NCBI RefSeq assembly: GCF_000768875.1
Contig: NZ_JRAO01000027.1
Location: 1 to 64,000 of the forward strand
Length of the DNA: 64,000 nt
Source: Porphyromonas sp. COT-239 OH1446
GTDB taxonomy: Bacteria > Bacteroidota > Bacteroidia > Bacteroidales > Porphyromonadaceae
Direction: 5' to 3'
Shown: positions 37,735 to 46,862 of the stretch, piece after piece
How positions within the stretch are numbered: position 1 is the first letter of the stretch
Layout of the letters: the number at the start of each line of letters is the position of its first letter
The notes under the pieces: model-generated
What the model saw: the letters and a program-made list of their open reading frames with translations, nothing else
Told to the model about the DNA's origin: nothing
The model's database searches: none
Made by a program: the position numbers and the translations under genes

Positions 37735-37770
37735 CCTCGAGTGGGAGACAGTATCGCCACCCACTCAAGG
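37735..37770 (-). other. intercistronic hairpin after susD
   Basis: gagtggg at 37739-37745 pairs with cccactc at 37760-37766, extended by cct/agg pairs with one mismatch. It lies in the 103-bp gap between susD and the lipoprotein gene and has no T-run. With the hairpin at 36648 it divides the operon into three parts that could accumulate to different levels. Confidence 0.6.
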
Positions 37771-37788
37771 ACGAAGACGAGAGCTAAA

Positions 37789-39741
37789 TTAGTAACCAGG
37801 GTTATTTACAAGCTTAGGCACCTTATTAATATCCTCCAGAGGGATAGGCAAGAGGTAGTGAGCCTTCTTGTCGAACGCACGCTCCACATCGATTGTGGTG
37901 AGCTTGAAGAATTCATCTTCCGTTACACCAAGGATATTCATACCTTCGGGCTTCTTATCAAAGGCATCCCCAGCCAAAAGCCAACGACGCATATCCCAGA
38001 AGTTCTGGTTCTCAAGATAGAACTCGACCTGACGCTCCTGGCGCACGATCTGACGAAGCTTGTTCTGGTCAAGGGCTACACCAGCTAGAGCCCAAGAATC
38101 CTCTACAGTAGGAATACCTGCACGAGTACGCACACGATTGAGGTAGCTCTTAGCCTCGCCAAGCTCGTTGGTCTCTACAGCAGCCTCAGCATAGAGGAGA
38201 TAGAGATCAGCCAAGCGCATTACAGACCAAGGGAATCGCTCATGGGGAGGGTACTCTCTGTCCTTAACGATGGCAGGAGAGCAAGCCTTCTTGTTGAGGT
38301 AGCCACCAGGAGTATAGTTATTAGGTCTAGGAGAGGTCCCATGAGCCTGACGACCCTGATTGCCTCTAAAGGTGAAGTCCATAATCACTCGACCATTCTC
38401 TCCTGGGTTACGATACCCTCTAGCAGGGTTATACACCTGGTCATTGAGAGCCTTGATCTCATAGTAACCTCCCTGGAAGGCAATCCATGCACGGAAACGA
38501 GGCTCACGATCGAGGTTGAAGCGTATCGTCTTCTTACCCTTAACAGCCTGGTCTGCATATTCATCCCCAATGGCTACAATCTCAAACTTGTCGAGGTTCT
38601 TGAATTCGGGGTCTTCATCCCAAGGAAGTCCATTCTTGGTGTAGAAGCGATTGAGCATTGCCCAAGTAGGACAGATACCCGTAGATCCAGCCTCAGCCTG
38701 GTCTCCAGAGCGAGGGGTAGACTTGAAGGGCACGTCATAGAAGCCAGGGCCACGAGTGTCGGCGAAGATCACCTCAGTGTGAGGAGTATCCCAGTCTACA
38801 AGCAGGGTGCGCACACGACGCTCAGGGCCCTTAAGGGGCCACTTATTGTCAGCGATCTTCCAGTCGTCGGTCATGTAGAGGGCATAGCCAGCAGCTTCGG
38901 CAGCATCGATGGCCTCCTTAACAGCCACCTTGGCTCTTACCCACTTCTGAGGGTCATAGCTCATGGGCATGAGCTGATTTCCTTCCTTATCTTTGAAGTC
39001 AGCATACATGGGGTTACCATTGAAGAGAGGCGAAGCAGCGTAAACGAGGAGCTTGGCTTTGAAGGCCTTAGCAGCAGTAGAGGTAGCTAGACCAAAGTGC
39101 TTACGCTCAGAGAGAGGACGATTCGTATCTCCCGTACCATCTCGGCGAGCGGGCAGCCCCTTAGCAGCTTCGTCGAACTGCTCCACGACCCAATTAACAC
39201 ACTCATCGTAGGGAGAGCGACCAGGATAATCACCTGGCTTCATGTTGATGTTAGGGGTCTCCTTTACGAGAGTTACAGGGCCATAAGAGCGGATCAGCTC
39301 ATAGTGGTAATAAGCGATCAGGAAGCGAACCTGAGCCTTATAGTCTGCCTTCTCAGCCTCGGTCGTCTCGTCTGGATTGATCTTATCGATTACATCAAGG
39401 AACATATAGCACTGACGAATACCACGGAAGAGGCTATTCCAGTATGAGATGACCGTATTGGAGGAAGTGTACTTCCCCTTAGGGAATCCAGCGAAAGTCT
39501 CATGTTCAAAAGGAGTTACGACCTCATCTCCAGTCAACAAGTCAAGCCCACCAGGGGTACTAGCCGCATTGGGTAGGTAAGCATAGCAAGAGTAGAGGTA
39601 ACGGATCGCCTTATCACGGTCCGCATAGGTATCCTCCTCCTTGGTGCGCTCATCGGGCACCACATCAAGGAAACTGTTACAGGAGGTAAATCCTGATACG
39701 AGTACTAGCGTAAGGGCTAGTGCCTTATATATTGCTTTCAT
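37789..39741 (-). CDS. RagB/SusD family nutrient-binding lipoprotein
   Basis: A 650-residue SusD/RagB-type lipoprotein with lipobox cysteine C21 (GFTSCN) and the usual FLDVVPDERT start. The TPR-like region includes LIAYYHYELIRSYGPVTLVKE, and the C-terminal part has LYLLYAEAAVETNELGEAKSYLNRVRTRAGIP, RQERQVEFYLENQNFWDMRRW and a LLPIPLEDINKVPKLVNNPGY end. It lies 24 bp behind its SusC partner and is expected to form the lid of that transporter. The M60 peptidase downstream suggests a glycopeptide or mucin-derived ligand. Confidence 0.94.
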   Translation of the reverse strand: MKAIYKALALTLVLVSGFTSCNSFLDVVPDERTKEEDTYADRDKAIRYLYSCYAYLPNAASTPGGLDLLTGDEVVTPFEHETFAGFPKGKYTSSNTVISYWNSLFRGIRQCYMFLDVIDKINPDETTEAEKADYKAQVRFLIAYYHYELIRSYGPVTLVKETPNINMKPGDYPGRSPYDECVNWVVEQFDEAAKGLPARRDGTGDTNRPLSERKHFGLATSTAAKAFKAKLLVYAASPLFNGNPMYADFKDKEGNQLMPMSYDPQKWVRAKVAVKEAIDAAEAAGYALYMTDDWKIADNKWPLKGPERRVRTLLVDWDTPHTEVIFADTRGPGFYDVPFKSTPRSGDQAEAGSTGICPTWAMLNRFYTKNGLPWDEDPEFKNLDKFEIVAIGDEYADQAVKGKKTIRFNLDREPRFRAWIAFQGGYYEIKALNDQVYNPARGYRNPGENGRVIMDFTFRGNQGRQAHGTSPRPNNYTPGGYLNKKACSPAIVKDREYPPHERFPWSVMRLADLYLLYAEAAVETNELGEAKSYLNRVRTRAGIPTVEDSWALAGVALDQNKLRQIVRQERQVEFYLENQNFWDMRRWLLAGDAFDKKPEGMNILGVTEDEFFKLTTIDVERAFDKKAHYLLPIPLEDINKVPKLVNNPGY

Positions 39742-39765
39742 TGTGATAATCTCTATTTAAGCTGA

Positions 39766-42700
39766 TTACTTGAGGGTCATCTGCAGACCGAAGTTAATCG
39801 TACGCTGCAATGGATAGCTCATACCACGACCACCGCCCAACTCGGGATCCCAAAGCTTGAAGGGAGAGAAGGTCAGCAGATTGGTTGCGTTCACATATAT
39901 GCGAGCAAACTTGAAGCTGTACCCAACCTCTGCATTCTTGAAGCGCAGGAAGGAAGCATCACGCAGCCAGAAGGTGGAGGGCTGCATGTTGTGGTTGTTA
40001 TTGAGCAGCGTCAGACGAGGGTGTTTAGCGTTTACATTCTGGTTATCCACACTCCAGTGGTCATCAGCGATCCATTGAAGTACCTGACGACGGTTTTGTG
40101 ATCCGAAAGGAGCGAAACCGCTCATCATCAAGGACACATTGGCCTGACCTTGGAAGAAGACAGAGAAGTCAAACTGCTTCCACGAAGCCGAAGCTCCGAA
40201 GCCATAAACGATCTCAGGAGTGTGAGGATAACCCATTAGGACACGGTCGTCAGAGGATATCGCTCCGTCATACTTCCCATCCTTGTCGGGCTGGTCAACG
40301 TACTTGATGTCACCTGGAGCAATAGCGATATTACCGAGTTTGCTCTTTGCATGGGCTTCGATATCAGCCTTGTCGATATAGAGGCCATCGGCTACATACA
40401 TACTGTATATATTCACACTCTTACCGATACGGCTAAGGGCAGGGCGAGTACCGGGGGCCTCATCGAGCTCAAGCATGGTGTTGCGAGCGAAGGTGAAGTT
40501 ACCACGGGCAGAGATAGAGAAGTCCTTGTTGACCTGCTTACCATATTCGGCCGAGAGCTCAAAGCCTTCGTTGCGCTGCTTGGCAAGGTTACCCCAAATA
40601 GTGGTACCGTCAGCACCCAGGAGCTTGGGGATAGTCTGCTTCTGCTGGAAGATGTTGGAGCGAATATCATGGAAGTATTCAGCCACGATATTGAGGCTCT
40701 TGAAGAGCTGGATCTCAGCTCCGATGTTAGACTTCGTAACCACTTCCCAAGTGATGTCATCGTTGCGCAAACGAGAGAAAGTAGGACCATTAAGATCCAC
40801 TACAGCCGACCCGAAGCCTGTTCTAAAGCTTGGGTTCTGGTTGAGGTTAACTACAGGCAGGTAGACAAAGCGGTCGCCACCAATGTTATCGTTACCCACG
40901 AGACCATAAGAGGCGCGTAGCTTGAGGTTAGAGATCACGGGTTTGAGGGGCTGCCAAAACTTCTCCTGGCTGATGTTCCAACCAGCAGAGATAGAGGGGA
41001 AGACACCGAAGCGGTGTCCAGCAGCAAAGTTTTCAGAACCAGAGTAACCCAAGTTAAACTCAAGCATATACTTGCGTGCATAGTCATAAGAGGCACGGAA
41101 AGCCATGCTCACACGACGCTTGGGCAGAGAGTTAATTAGCTGAGCTGCACTATTAGCCCCACCGATAGTATTGCGATTGTACTCATTGATTTCGGCAACA
41201 GCTAGGGCTCCCACATTATGCTCTCGGAAGCTACGATCGTAGAGGAGGTTAGCACGGAAGGTATATGAACGGTCTCCGTTATTGCCAGTAGCTGTACCAA
41301 GCACAGGGTTCACGAGGGTAGAGACGTTGCTCTGCTCATAGACCTTCTTCCCATCAACCTCCTTGACGCCTGTGAGCTCGTAACTGTTATAGGCCTGATG
41401 GCGCACAACGGTCGTGGTACTCCAGTTCTTGAATGAGAAGAGAGCCTTGAAGCTAAGTCCCTTGGTCAAGAAGTCTAGCTTCTGATCGAAGTTCAGATTA
41501 GCCACCACTGTGCTCTCAAAATTATCCTTGAAACCAGAGGTTGCCACAGCCATAGGGTTAGCGATAGGAGAAGAACCTACGACAGCACCTCCCCAGTGGA
41601 TCCACTTATCATCACCCTTAGGATAGAAAATGGGGAAGTCTACGGGGTTCACATCCATGATCGCACCAAACATACTATTGATCCCACCAGAGCCATTGGC
41701 TGTGGTCGAGGGACCGCGATAGTTATTGAGCTGCACATTCAGGTGCAGAGCAATCTTAGAGGCCTTGGAGAGGTTAAAGTCGATGTTGTTCTGGAAGGCA
41801 TACTTCATGTAATCGATATTGTTATCGAAAGAGAAGAAGTCTTTGCTTCGTCCCTTGAGCATACCAGTTTCATGGTTTACGCTCAGGTTCATGAAGTAGG
41901 TGATCTTTTCTGTACCTCCACGAATGTTCATGTTGGCTTTTTGGTTCCAGGTAACGTCTCTAAACATCTCCTTGTACCAGTCCACGTTGGGGTAAAGATA
42001 GGGATCATCGCCACGCAGCGTACCCTGGATCTTGTCCTGAGAGTAAGGCAGTGCACCACCCGCCGAGCTGTTGGCAACGGCTTCGTTGTAGAGGCGCATG
42101 AAGTCTACTGCACCGACCGTCTTGGGGACCTTAGTTGGAGTGTTCATGTAGGTCTCTAGACGCAGACCGATGATAGGACGGTCAGAGGCAAGACCGCTCT
42201 TGGTCTGGATGATAAGTACTCCATTAGCACCACGAGCACCGTAGAGTGCAGTAGTAGAAGCGTCCTTGAGCACGGAGAAGCTCTCGATCACTTCGGGGTC
42301 GAGGGCGTTGAGGTCTCCAGCAGACACTGCTACACCGTCGAGCAGGATCAGAGGTTCCTGCAAACCATTCATAGAAGCAGCACCACGCACAAAGAAGTTA
42401 GCCTTGTTGCTACCAGGCTCACCACTACGCTGATAGGCGATCATACCACCCACACGCCCAGCAAAGGCAGAGGAGAGGTTAGAGGCTGGCACCTTGAGGT
42501 CTCCAGGACGTACCGTTTGGATAGCACCTGTTACAGTCTCTTTCTTCTGTCCCGTACCATACGCTGATATCACAAGCTCTCCGAGCTGGCTAGCATCTTC
42601 GCTGAGCTTGATCTGCAGCACACGTTGATTCCCCACCTTGATGGTCTTGGACGTGTAACCGAGGAAGCTCACCTCGAGCTCATCCTTGGGGCTCAGATCG

Positions 42701-42990
42701 AGCTCGAACTTACCGTCCAAATCCGTCTGAACACCTCGGGTAGTTCCCTTGATGCGGACTGCAGCCCCGATCAGAGGCTCGCCAGTAACGCCATCCACGA
42801 CGACACCCACGATTTTGTTTTTCTTCGTACTACTCTGAGCAAGTGAGCTCACAGAGGCCGTACGTTCCTTTGCGATCTCGTCTCGACTAGAAGCATCTAG
42901 CGATAGAGGCAAAGAAAGCACAGAGAGGACACAAAGAGTCTTGGCTACTCCTCGTGTCGTCCTGGCTACTGAGTAATGTTGTTTTGCCAT
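39766..42990 (-). CDS. SusC/RagA family TonB-dependent outer-membrane transporter
   Basis: A 1074-residue TonB-dependent transporter. After the signal peptide comes the carboxypeptidase-regulatory-like domain (VVDGVTGEPLIGAAVRIKG), the plug with VISAYGTGQKKETVTGAI and VLKDASTTALYGARGANGVL, and a large beta-barrel with a terminal TINFGLQMTLK strand. It is the first gene of a four-gene operon (susC, susD, lipoprotein, M60). A full promoter at 43078-43107 and a stem-loop right at the inferred 5' end of the message precede it. Confidence 0.95.
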   Translation of the reverse strand: MAKQHYSVARTTRGVAKTLCVLSVLSLPLSLDASSRDEIAKERTASVSSLAQSSTKKNKIVGVVVDGVTGEPLIGAAVRIKGTTRGVQTDLDGKFELDLSPKDELEVSFLGYTSKTIKVGNQRVLQIKLSEDASQLGELVISAYGTGQKKETVTGAIQTVRPGDLKVPASNLSSAFAGRVGGMIAYQRSGEPGSNKANFFVRGAASMNGLQEPLILLDGVAVSAGDLNALDPEVIESFSVLKDASTTALYGARGANGVLIIQTKSGLASDRPIIGLRLETYMNTPTKVPKTVGAVDFMRLYNEAVANSSAGGALPYSQDKIQGTLRGDDPYLYPNVDWYKEMFRDVTWNQKANMNIRGGTEKITYFMNLSVNHETGMLKGRSKDFFSFDNNIDYMKYAFQNNIDFNLSKASKIALHLNVQLNNYRGPSTTANGSGGINSMFGAIMDVNPVDFPIFYPKGDDKWIHWGGAVVGSSPIANPMAVATSGFKDNFESTVVANLNFDQKLDFLTKGLSFKALFSFKNWSTTTVVRHQAYNSYELTGVKEVDGKKVYEQSNVSTLVNPVLGTATGNNGDRSYTFRANLLYDRSFREHNVGALAVAEINEYNRNTIGGANSAAQLINSLPKRRVSMAFRASYDYARKYMLEFNLGYSGSENFAAGHRFGVFPSISAGWNISQEKFWQPLKPVISNLKLRASYGLVGNDNIGGDRFVYLPVVNLNQNPSFRTGFGSAVVDLNGPTFSRLRNDDITWEVVTKSNIGAEIQLFKSLNIVAEYFHDIRSNIFQQKQTIPKLLGADGTTIWGNLAKQRNEGFELSAEYGKQVNKDFSISARGNFTFARNTMLELDEAPGTRPALSRIGKSVNIYSMYVADGLYIDKADIEAHAKSKLGNIAIAPGDIKYVDQPDKDGKYDGAISSDDRVLMGYPHTPEIVYGFGASASWKQFDFSVFFQGQANVSLMMSGFAPFGSQNRRQVLQWIADDHWSVDNQNVNAKHPRLTLLNNNHNMQPSTFWLRDASFLRFKNAEVGYSFKFARIYVNATNLLTFSPFKLWDPELGGGRGMSYPLQRTINFGLQMTLK

Positions 42991-43044
42991 GAAACTACGT
43001 TGAATTTAAGTTATCAATCCTATTTATTTAGTGTCTCGATAGAA

Positions 43045-43073
43045 CACGAACAGGGCGGCAGAGCCTATTCGTG
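43045..43073 (-). other. 5'-terminal stem-loop of the second susC message
   Basis: cacgaa at 43045-43050 pairs with ttcgtg at 43068-43073, plus agg/cct inside. With the -7 box at 43078-43085, transcription should begin a few bases after the box. The hairpin would then stand at or within a few bases of the RNA 5' end. Such ends can protect a message or serve as a regulatory target; neither is shown here. Confidence 0.5.
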
Positions 43074-43077
43074 GCTG

Positions 43078-43107
43078 CAAATATATAACTAATCCACAAT
43101 AAGACAA
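43078..43107 (-). promoter_or_regulatory. promoter of the SusCD-M60 operon
   Basis: On the minus strand: TTG at 43107-43105, a 19-base spacer, then TATATTTG at 43085-43078. A full match to the Bacteroidota consensus, 88 bases upstream of the susC start. Confidence 0.82.
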
Positions 43108-43720
43108 CAGACTGTGTCGTATCTAAAGCCAGACAAATTAAATTTATTAACAAAACAGCAATCCACAGACAATACATCATAAATAAAGAAAAATCAAAGG
43201 ATACACTTCAAGAAAAACACAGAATGACCAAAGAGGAGAACAAAATAAGGGTAGAGGAGGATAAAAAAAACATCACCTCTCCAACAAAGGAATAAACCAA
43301 AGAAGCACACCAGTAGGGCAAGGACAGTTTTGGTTATACTATATCATTGGGGACTCATAGGATAAAAAAAACAAAAAGGGACAGCCATAAGGATAATAGA
43401 TTCATTAAGGAGAAAATTTTATCAGCAGGAGGGGATTTTATTTGGCATACAATCGAAATTTTATCGCATCGCTCAAAGAAAACACAGGATAGAGGGATAG
43501 AGTATGGGTGAAAAATCATAGAGAAAGACCCTCTTTGTCCCGAAGTAGTGTACGGACATTCTTCTACAAGAGCACAAATAGAAGCATAACTATACCTCTC
43601 GACACAACTACTAAGTAGTGAAAGACAGAGATAGAGTTATATACCACATCTATAAAGTACGCGCGCGTGCGCACACGAGAGATAGAGATCCTCCCAGACA
43701 ATCCACACACCACCACCCAA
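43108..43720. other. AT-rich gene-free stretch with a Z-DNA-prone tract
   Basis: About 610 bases without a credible gene, far richer in A and T than the rest of the window. Runs of A (ataaaaaaaac, gataaaaaaaac) recur. Near the end, positions 43657-43677 alternate strictly between purine and pyrimidine (gtacgcgcgcgtgcgcacacg). I see no further promoter or RNA that I can support. Confidence 0.6.
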
Positions 43721-43882
43721 AAGACTCAAATAGGATCTCAAGTGAGCTCCTACTTAAGCCTCACCTGCGATCCTATCTGAGCCTCCGTAGAGATCCAAGT
43801 AGGATCTTTACGGAGCGTCTAGACGAGACCTCGATCAAGCCTCCTACGAGACCTCAGTTGAACTCCCAAGAGCTTTTCGCTC
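43721..43882. repeat. 23-bp repeat array D (mixed orientation)
   Basis: Seven units of 23-24 bp. The unit at 43721-43743 is forward (plus strand), those at 43744-43766 and 43767-43789 are inverted, and 43790-43812 is forward again. Three decayed units run on to 43882. The inversion makes the junctions imperfect palindromes. The array lies between the second susC promoter region and the terminator of the GH29-cutC-transglutaminase operon. Confidence 0.82.
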
Positions 43883-43914
43883 GAGACACAAGAGGGCGAT
43901 CAGACAAGGGGGAC

Positions 43915-43959
43915 AAAAGACTGGGGGTACGATGAGGCCACAGCCCCAGCGCACCCCCA
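43915..43959 (-). terminator. terminator of the GH29-cutC-transglutaminase operon
   Basis: tgggggt at 43922-43928 pairs with accccca at 43953-43959, with an inner ggc/gcc stem. It is followed on the minus strand by CTTTTGTC. It lies 26 bases past the stop of the transglutaminase-like gene, and array D begins about 33 bases further on. Confidence 0.65.
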
Positions 43960-43984
43960 ACCCGAAATGGGTAGAAAGCCCCGA

Positions 43985-46822
43985 TTACTTCTCCTCAAGA
44001 GCTGCGATCACACGCCGCAGCTGAGCTCCCAGGCCAATCGTATAGCCCTGAGAAACGAAGACAATGCGATTGAAGGTATCAGCGATGATGAAGACGGGCA
44101 GGTTGCCACTGGGCAGCTTCATCTCCTCTCGTAGGCTGCGCAGCAGCTCACCCGAGCGATCCACCCCATAGACTGCCGTACTGGGAAGACCGGGGAATTC
44201 CTCTGGACGGAAACGCCTGCGCCCAGCCTCATCAGCAAAGACGAGCACCAGGCTACGCCCCCATCGCTCGAGATCCTCCTTCACGGCGGCAATGTCTCTT
44301 AGGGCGTGATTGGTGGGTTCACCTCCAGCCCCGAGGATCCCGAGGACATAGTAACCTCGGCCCGTCGTCGAGAGCAGGGAGCGATCGACCCCTTGAGCCC
44401 GAGCCAAGGACTCAGCACTCATGAGCGAAGTAGCCGAACCTAAATACTCATAGAGGCTCTCACTATTGAAGCTACCGAGCACTGCTACCTGAGCCGTATC
44501 TCGGCGCATCACGAGCTCAATGGTCTTATGCTCTTGAGGCTTTACCCAGAAGGACTTCATATCCACCAGCACACTCCCATTAGCCAGGCGGGAGCCCGAG
44601 GTCAGGATGTACTGCCCAGCATCCACCGATGTCCCCGAGGCAAAGACACCAGACCAAGTAGCCCCCTGCTCGAGGCCCTTATCGTCCGTGTCATAGCTCA
44701 GGAGATGCCATCGGCCAGCATCCGTGAGCCGAGAGAGTGTAAACTGGTGATAGTACTTGGGATTGTCGATGATACCATTGGAGGTATAGCCCAAGCGGAG
44801 CATACCCTGCTCGGGGTTACGCTCTGCTCCCTCCCCAGCCTTGGGCAGATCTACCCAAGAACCTGCCTGATAACGCTGTAGGCGTCCCGAGGCAGAGCTC
44901 TTGCGAATACACTCGGCCTTGCCTAGGGGTACGCTAACCCAACGATCAGCAGAGAAATACTGCGCCCGACCCGTTACCTCATCAATGCGGGCGGCCCAAC
45001 CCATCGTGCGAGCTAGAGCCACGAAGAAGATAGCAGCCGAATGGCGATCTGCCACACGACTACGCCAAACACCTGTGGGCGAGGTAGCATAGAGCAGTGC
45101 ATTGTGCGTATCATCTATGTGCAAATGCTCGAGACACCAGCGATAGATCTCCTCAGGCGAGCGGGAGAGACGCTCCTCAAGGCCTGCCTGCTTGACGGCC
45201 TGACGCAGAGCCTGCTTATAGGGTGTGAGCAACTCATTAGCCACACGGGGATTGTACACATAAGGCATCACGAGGGTCGAGTGCTCAGCTGCCAAGAGCT
45301 TATTCACACGAGTATGCACGAGGTGGTCGGTCAGCACCTCTAGGGGGACGTCTCGCCTGTCCTTGGCCGAGATCACCCCCAGTAGGGCCTTCGCCTGCTC
45401 GGGGTCGGCTGCGCCCTCGACGAAGCGGCGTAGGGTGCGCCAATTACCTCGTGCGTCGAGCCCAGGCATTTGCTCGGTAAGGAAAGTAGCTACATAGGCA
45501 TTGCGGATCGAGTCCTCCTGTCTCATGCGTCGATCATTCTCTGCCCTCATCTCAGGGGTAACCTCTGGATAGACGGCCCGCTCACGTGGGGGCGTGATGA
45601 TCAGCTGAGCGGCAATAGGATCCTTGCCGAGCATCTTGTCCAGGCGCAGCTCGACCTGAGTGTCTCGCCCGAAGCGCACCTGCCTTAGGGCATAGAGCTG
45701 CTGTGCTTGAGAGCCTTGCTTCACGGCCCTCGAGCCTCGGGTCGCAGAGGCCCAAAGCAGGACATCGCCATGCCCAGCCGTGAGCTGCACACGACCCTTG
45801 AGATCCGACACGAGGCGAGCGATGCTGTAGAACTCACCATAGTTGTACAGCTTAAACTCCACCTCCACACCGGCCATCGGGCGACCGCCCTCGTCTACGA
45901 CCTTGACCTCCATCGTGCTGGCCTCCGCATAGTTGCGGATCACATTGATCTCGGTATAGTTGGCCGTTCGGCTCATGACCTCCTCAGGCCCTGTATAATA
46001 GCCAAAGGCCTTCGTATGCACGAGCATAGCTCGAGAGACAGGGGCATTGAACCAGCCAAGGTTCAGCACTGGCTCAGGCTCACAAGCTCCGAGGAACATC
46101 CATCGACCATCGACCCAGGCCTCTACCCAAGCATGATTATCATCCGTGTGTGCCCATCGAGGTGTATAGACCTGTCGGGCAGGGATGCCTACCGAGCGCA
46201 GCGCAGAGACCAATAGAGTAGACTCCTCTCCACAACGACCATAAGCCGAGCGAATAGTCGCCAACGGAGACGAGGTGCGAGCATCACTGGGGGTGTAGAC
46301 CACATGCTCGTGACACCAATGATTGACCTCCAGGACAGCATCGTAGAGCGAGAGGCCACGCACCCGATCCCGAAGCTCGTGATAGAACACCCTGCGGGCC
46401 GAGTCGAGATCCTCGTTATTGACACGAGGGGGGAGGACGAAGTGGCGAAACTCTCGCTCAGGTACACGCCTCCCCCAAGGCATCTCTCGGCGAGCCTCGA
46501 GGGCGAGCCTCACATGCTCGAGGAAGTATTCCCCCGATCTATCCACTAGATCGTTGGCGGGCATATAGGCATAGAGGAAGGTCATCAGATCCCGCTCCTC
46601 CTGGCTCATCTGGGCCGTCTTGAAGATGCGGAAGAGATCCCCACGGGGGAAGGCCTTGCGCTTGAGCTCAAAGCTCTGCTGGGTCGAGTGTTCACTCATT
46701 ACCTCACCTCGCTGCATGAGAGGGCCTAGCCCCTGAGAGACTTTGTCTCGAGGCCGAGCCTTGAGGGAGCTCCCTGACACGAGGGGAATAGCTAGGATTA
46801 GGGCTAATAGTCGTGCATTCAT
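43985..46822 (-). CDS. exported transglutaminase-like/thioredoxin-like multidomain protein
   Basis: A 945-residue exported protein (signal peptide about 1-21). A transglutaminase-like core has C197 in YGRCGEES and H230 in DDNHAWVEAW. The position where an acidic third residue is expected reads GACEPEP. Next is an Ig-like/carboxypeptidase-regulatory domain (EVKVVDEGGRPMAGVEVEFKL, about 300-370). A second region, RHSAAIFFVALARTMGWAARIDE near 610, resembles another transglutaminase core without its cysteine. The last 130 residues resemble a thioredoxin-like fold (SLVLVFADEAGRRRF, NLPVFIIAD) without a CxxC. Function is unknown; such proteins may be peptidases. It lies 40 bp behind cutC in a GH29-led operon. 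Confidence 0.82.
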   Translation of the reverse strand: MNARLLALILAIPLVSGSSLKARPRDKVSQGLGPLMQRGEVMSEHSTQQSFELKRKAFPRGDLFRIFKTAQMSQEERDLMTFLYAYMPANDLVDRSGEYFLEHVRLALEARREMPWGRRVPEREFRHFVLPPRVNNEDLDSARRVFYHELRDRVRGLSLYDAVLEVNHWCHEHVVYTPSDARTSSPLATIRSAYGRCGEESTLLVSALRSVGIPARQVYTPRWAHTDDNHAWVEAWVDGRWMFLGACEPEPVLNLGWFNAPVSRAMLVHTKAFGYYTGPEEVMSRTANYTEINVIRNYAEASTMEVKVVDEGGRPMAGVEVEFKLYNYGEFYSIARLVSDLKGRVQLTAGHGDVLLWASATRGSRAVKQGSQAQQLYALRQVRFGRDTQVELRLDKMLGKDPIAAQLIITPPRERAVYPEVTPEMRAENDRRMRQEDSIRNAYVATFLTEQMPGLDARGNWRTLRRFVEGAADPEQAKALLGVISAKDRRDVPLEVLTDHLVHTRVNKLLAAEHSTLVMPYVYNPRVANELLTPYKQALRQAVKQAGLEERLSRSPEEIYRWCLEHLHIDDTHNALLYATSPTGVWRSRVADRHSAAIFFVALARTMGWAARIDEVTGRAQYFSADRWVSVPLGKAECIRKSSASGRLQRYQAGSWVDLPKAGEGAERNPEQGMLRLGYTSNGIIDNPKYYHQFTLSRLTDAGRWHLLSYDTDDKGLEQGATWSGVFASGTSVDAGQYILTSGSRLANGSVLVDMKSFWVKPQEHKTIELVMRRDTAQVAVLGSFNSESLYEYLGSATSLMSAESLARAQGVDRSLLSTTGRGYYVLGILGAGGEPTNHALRDIAAVKEDLERWGRSLVLVFADEAGRRRFRPEEFPGLPSTAVYGVDRSGELLRSLREEMKLPSGNLPVFIIADTFNRIVFVSQGYTIGLGAQLRRVIAALEEK

Positions 46823-46862
46823 AAGTTATTCGTTTGGGATCATTTCGTTCTTGGTATAGGCT

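Noticed and set aside
43618-43935. 105-codon open frame on the plus strand
   Set aside because: It spans the Z-DNA-prone tract and array D; nothing suggests coding.
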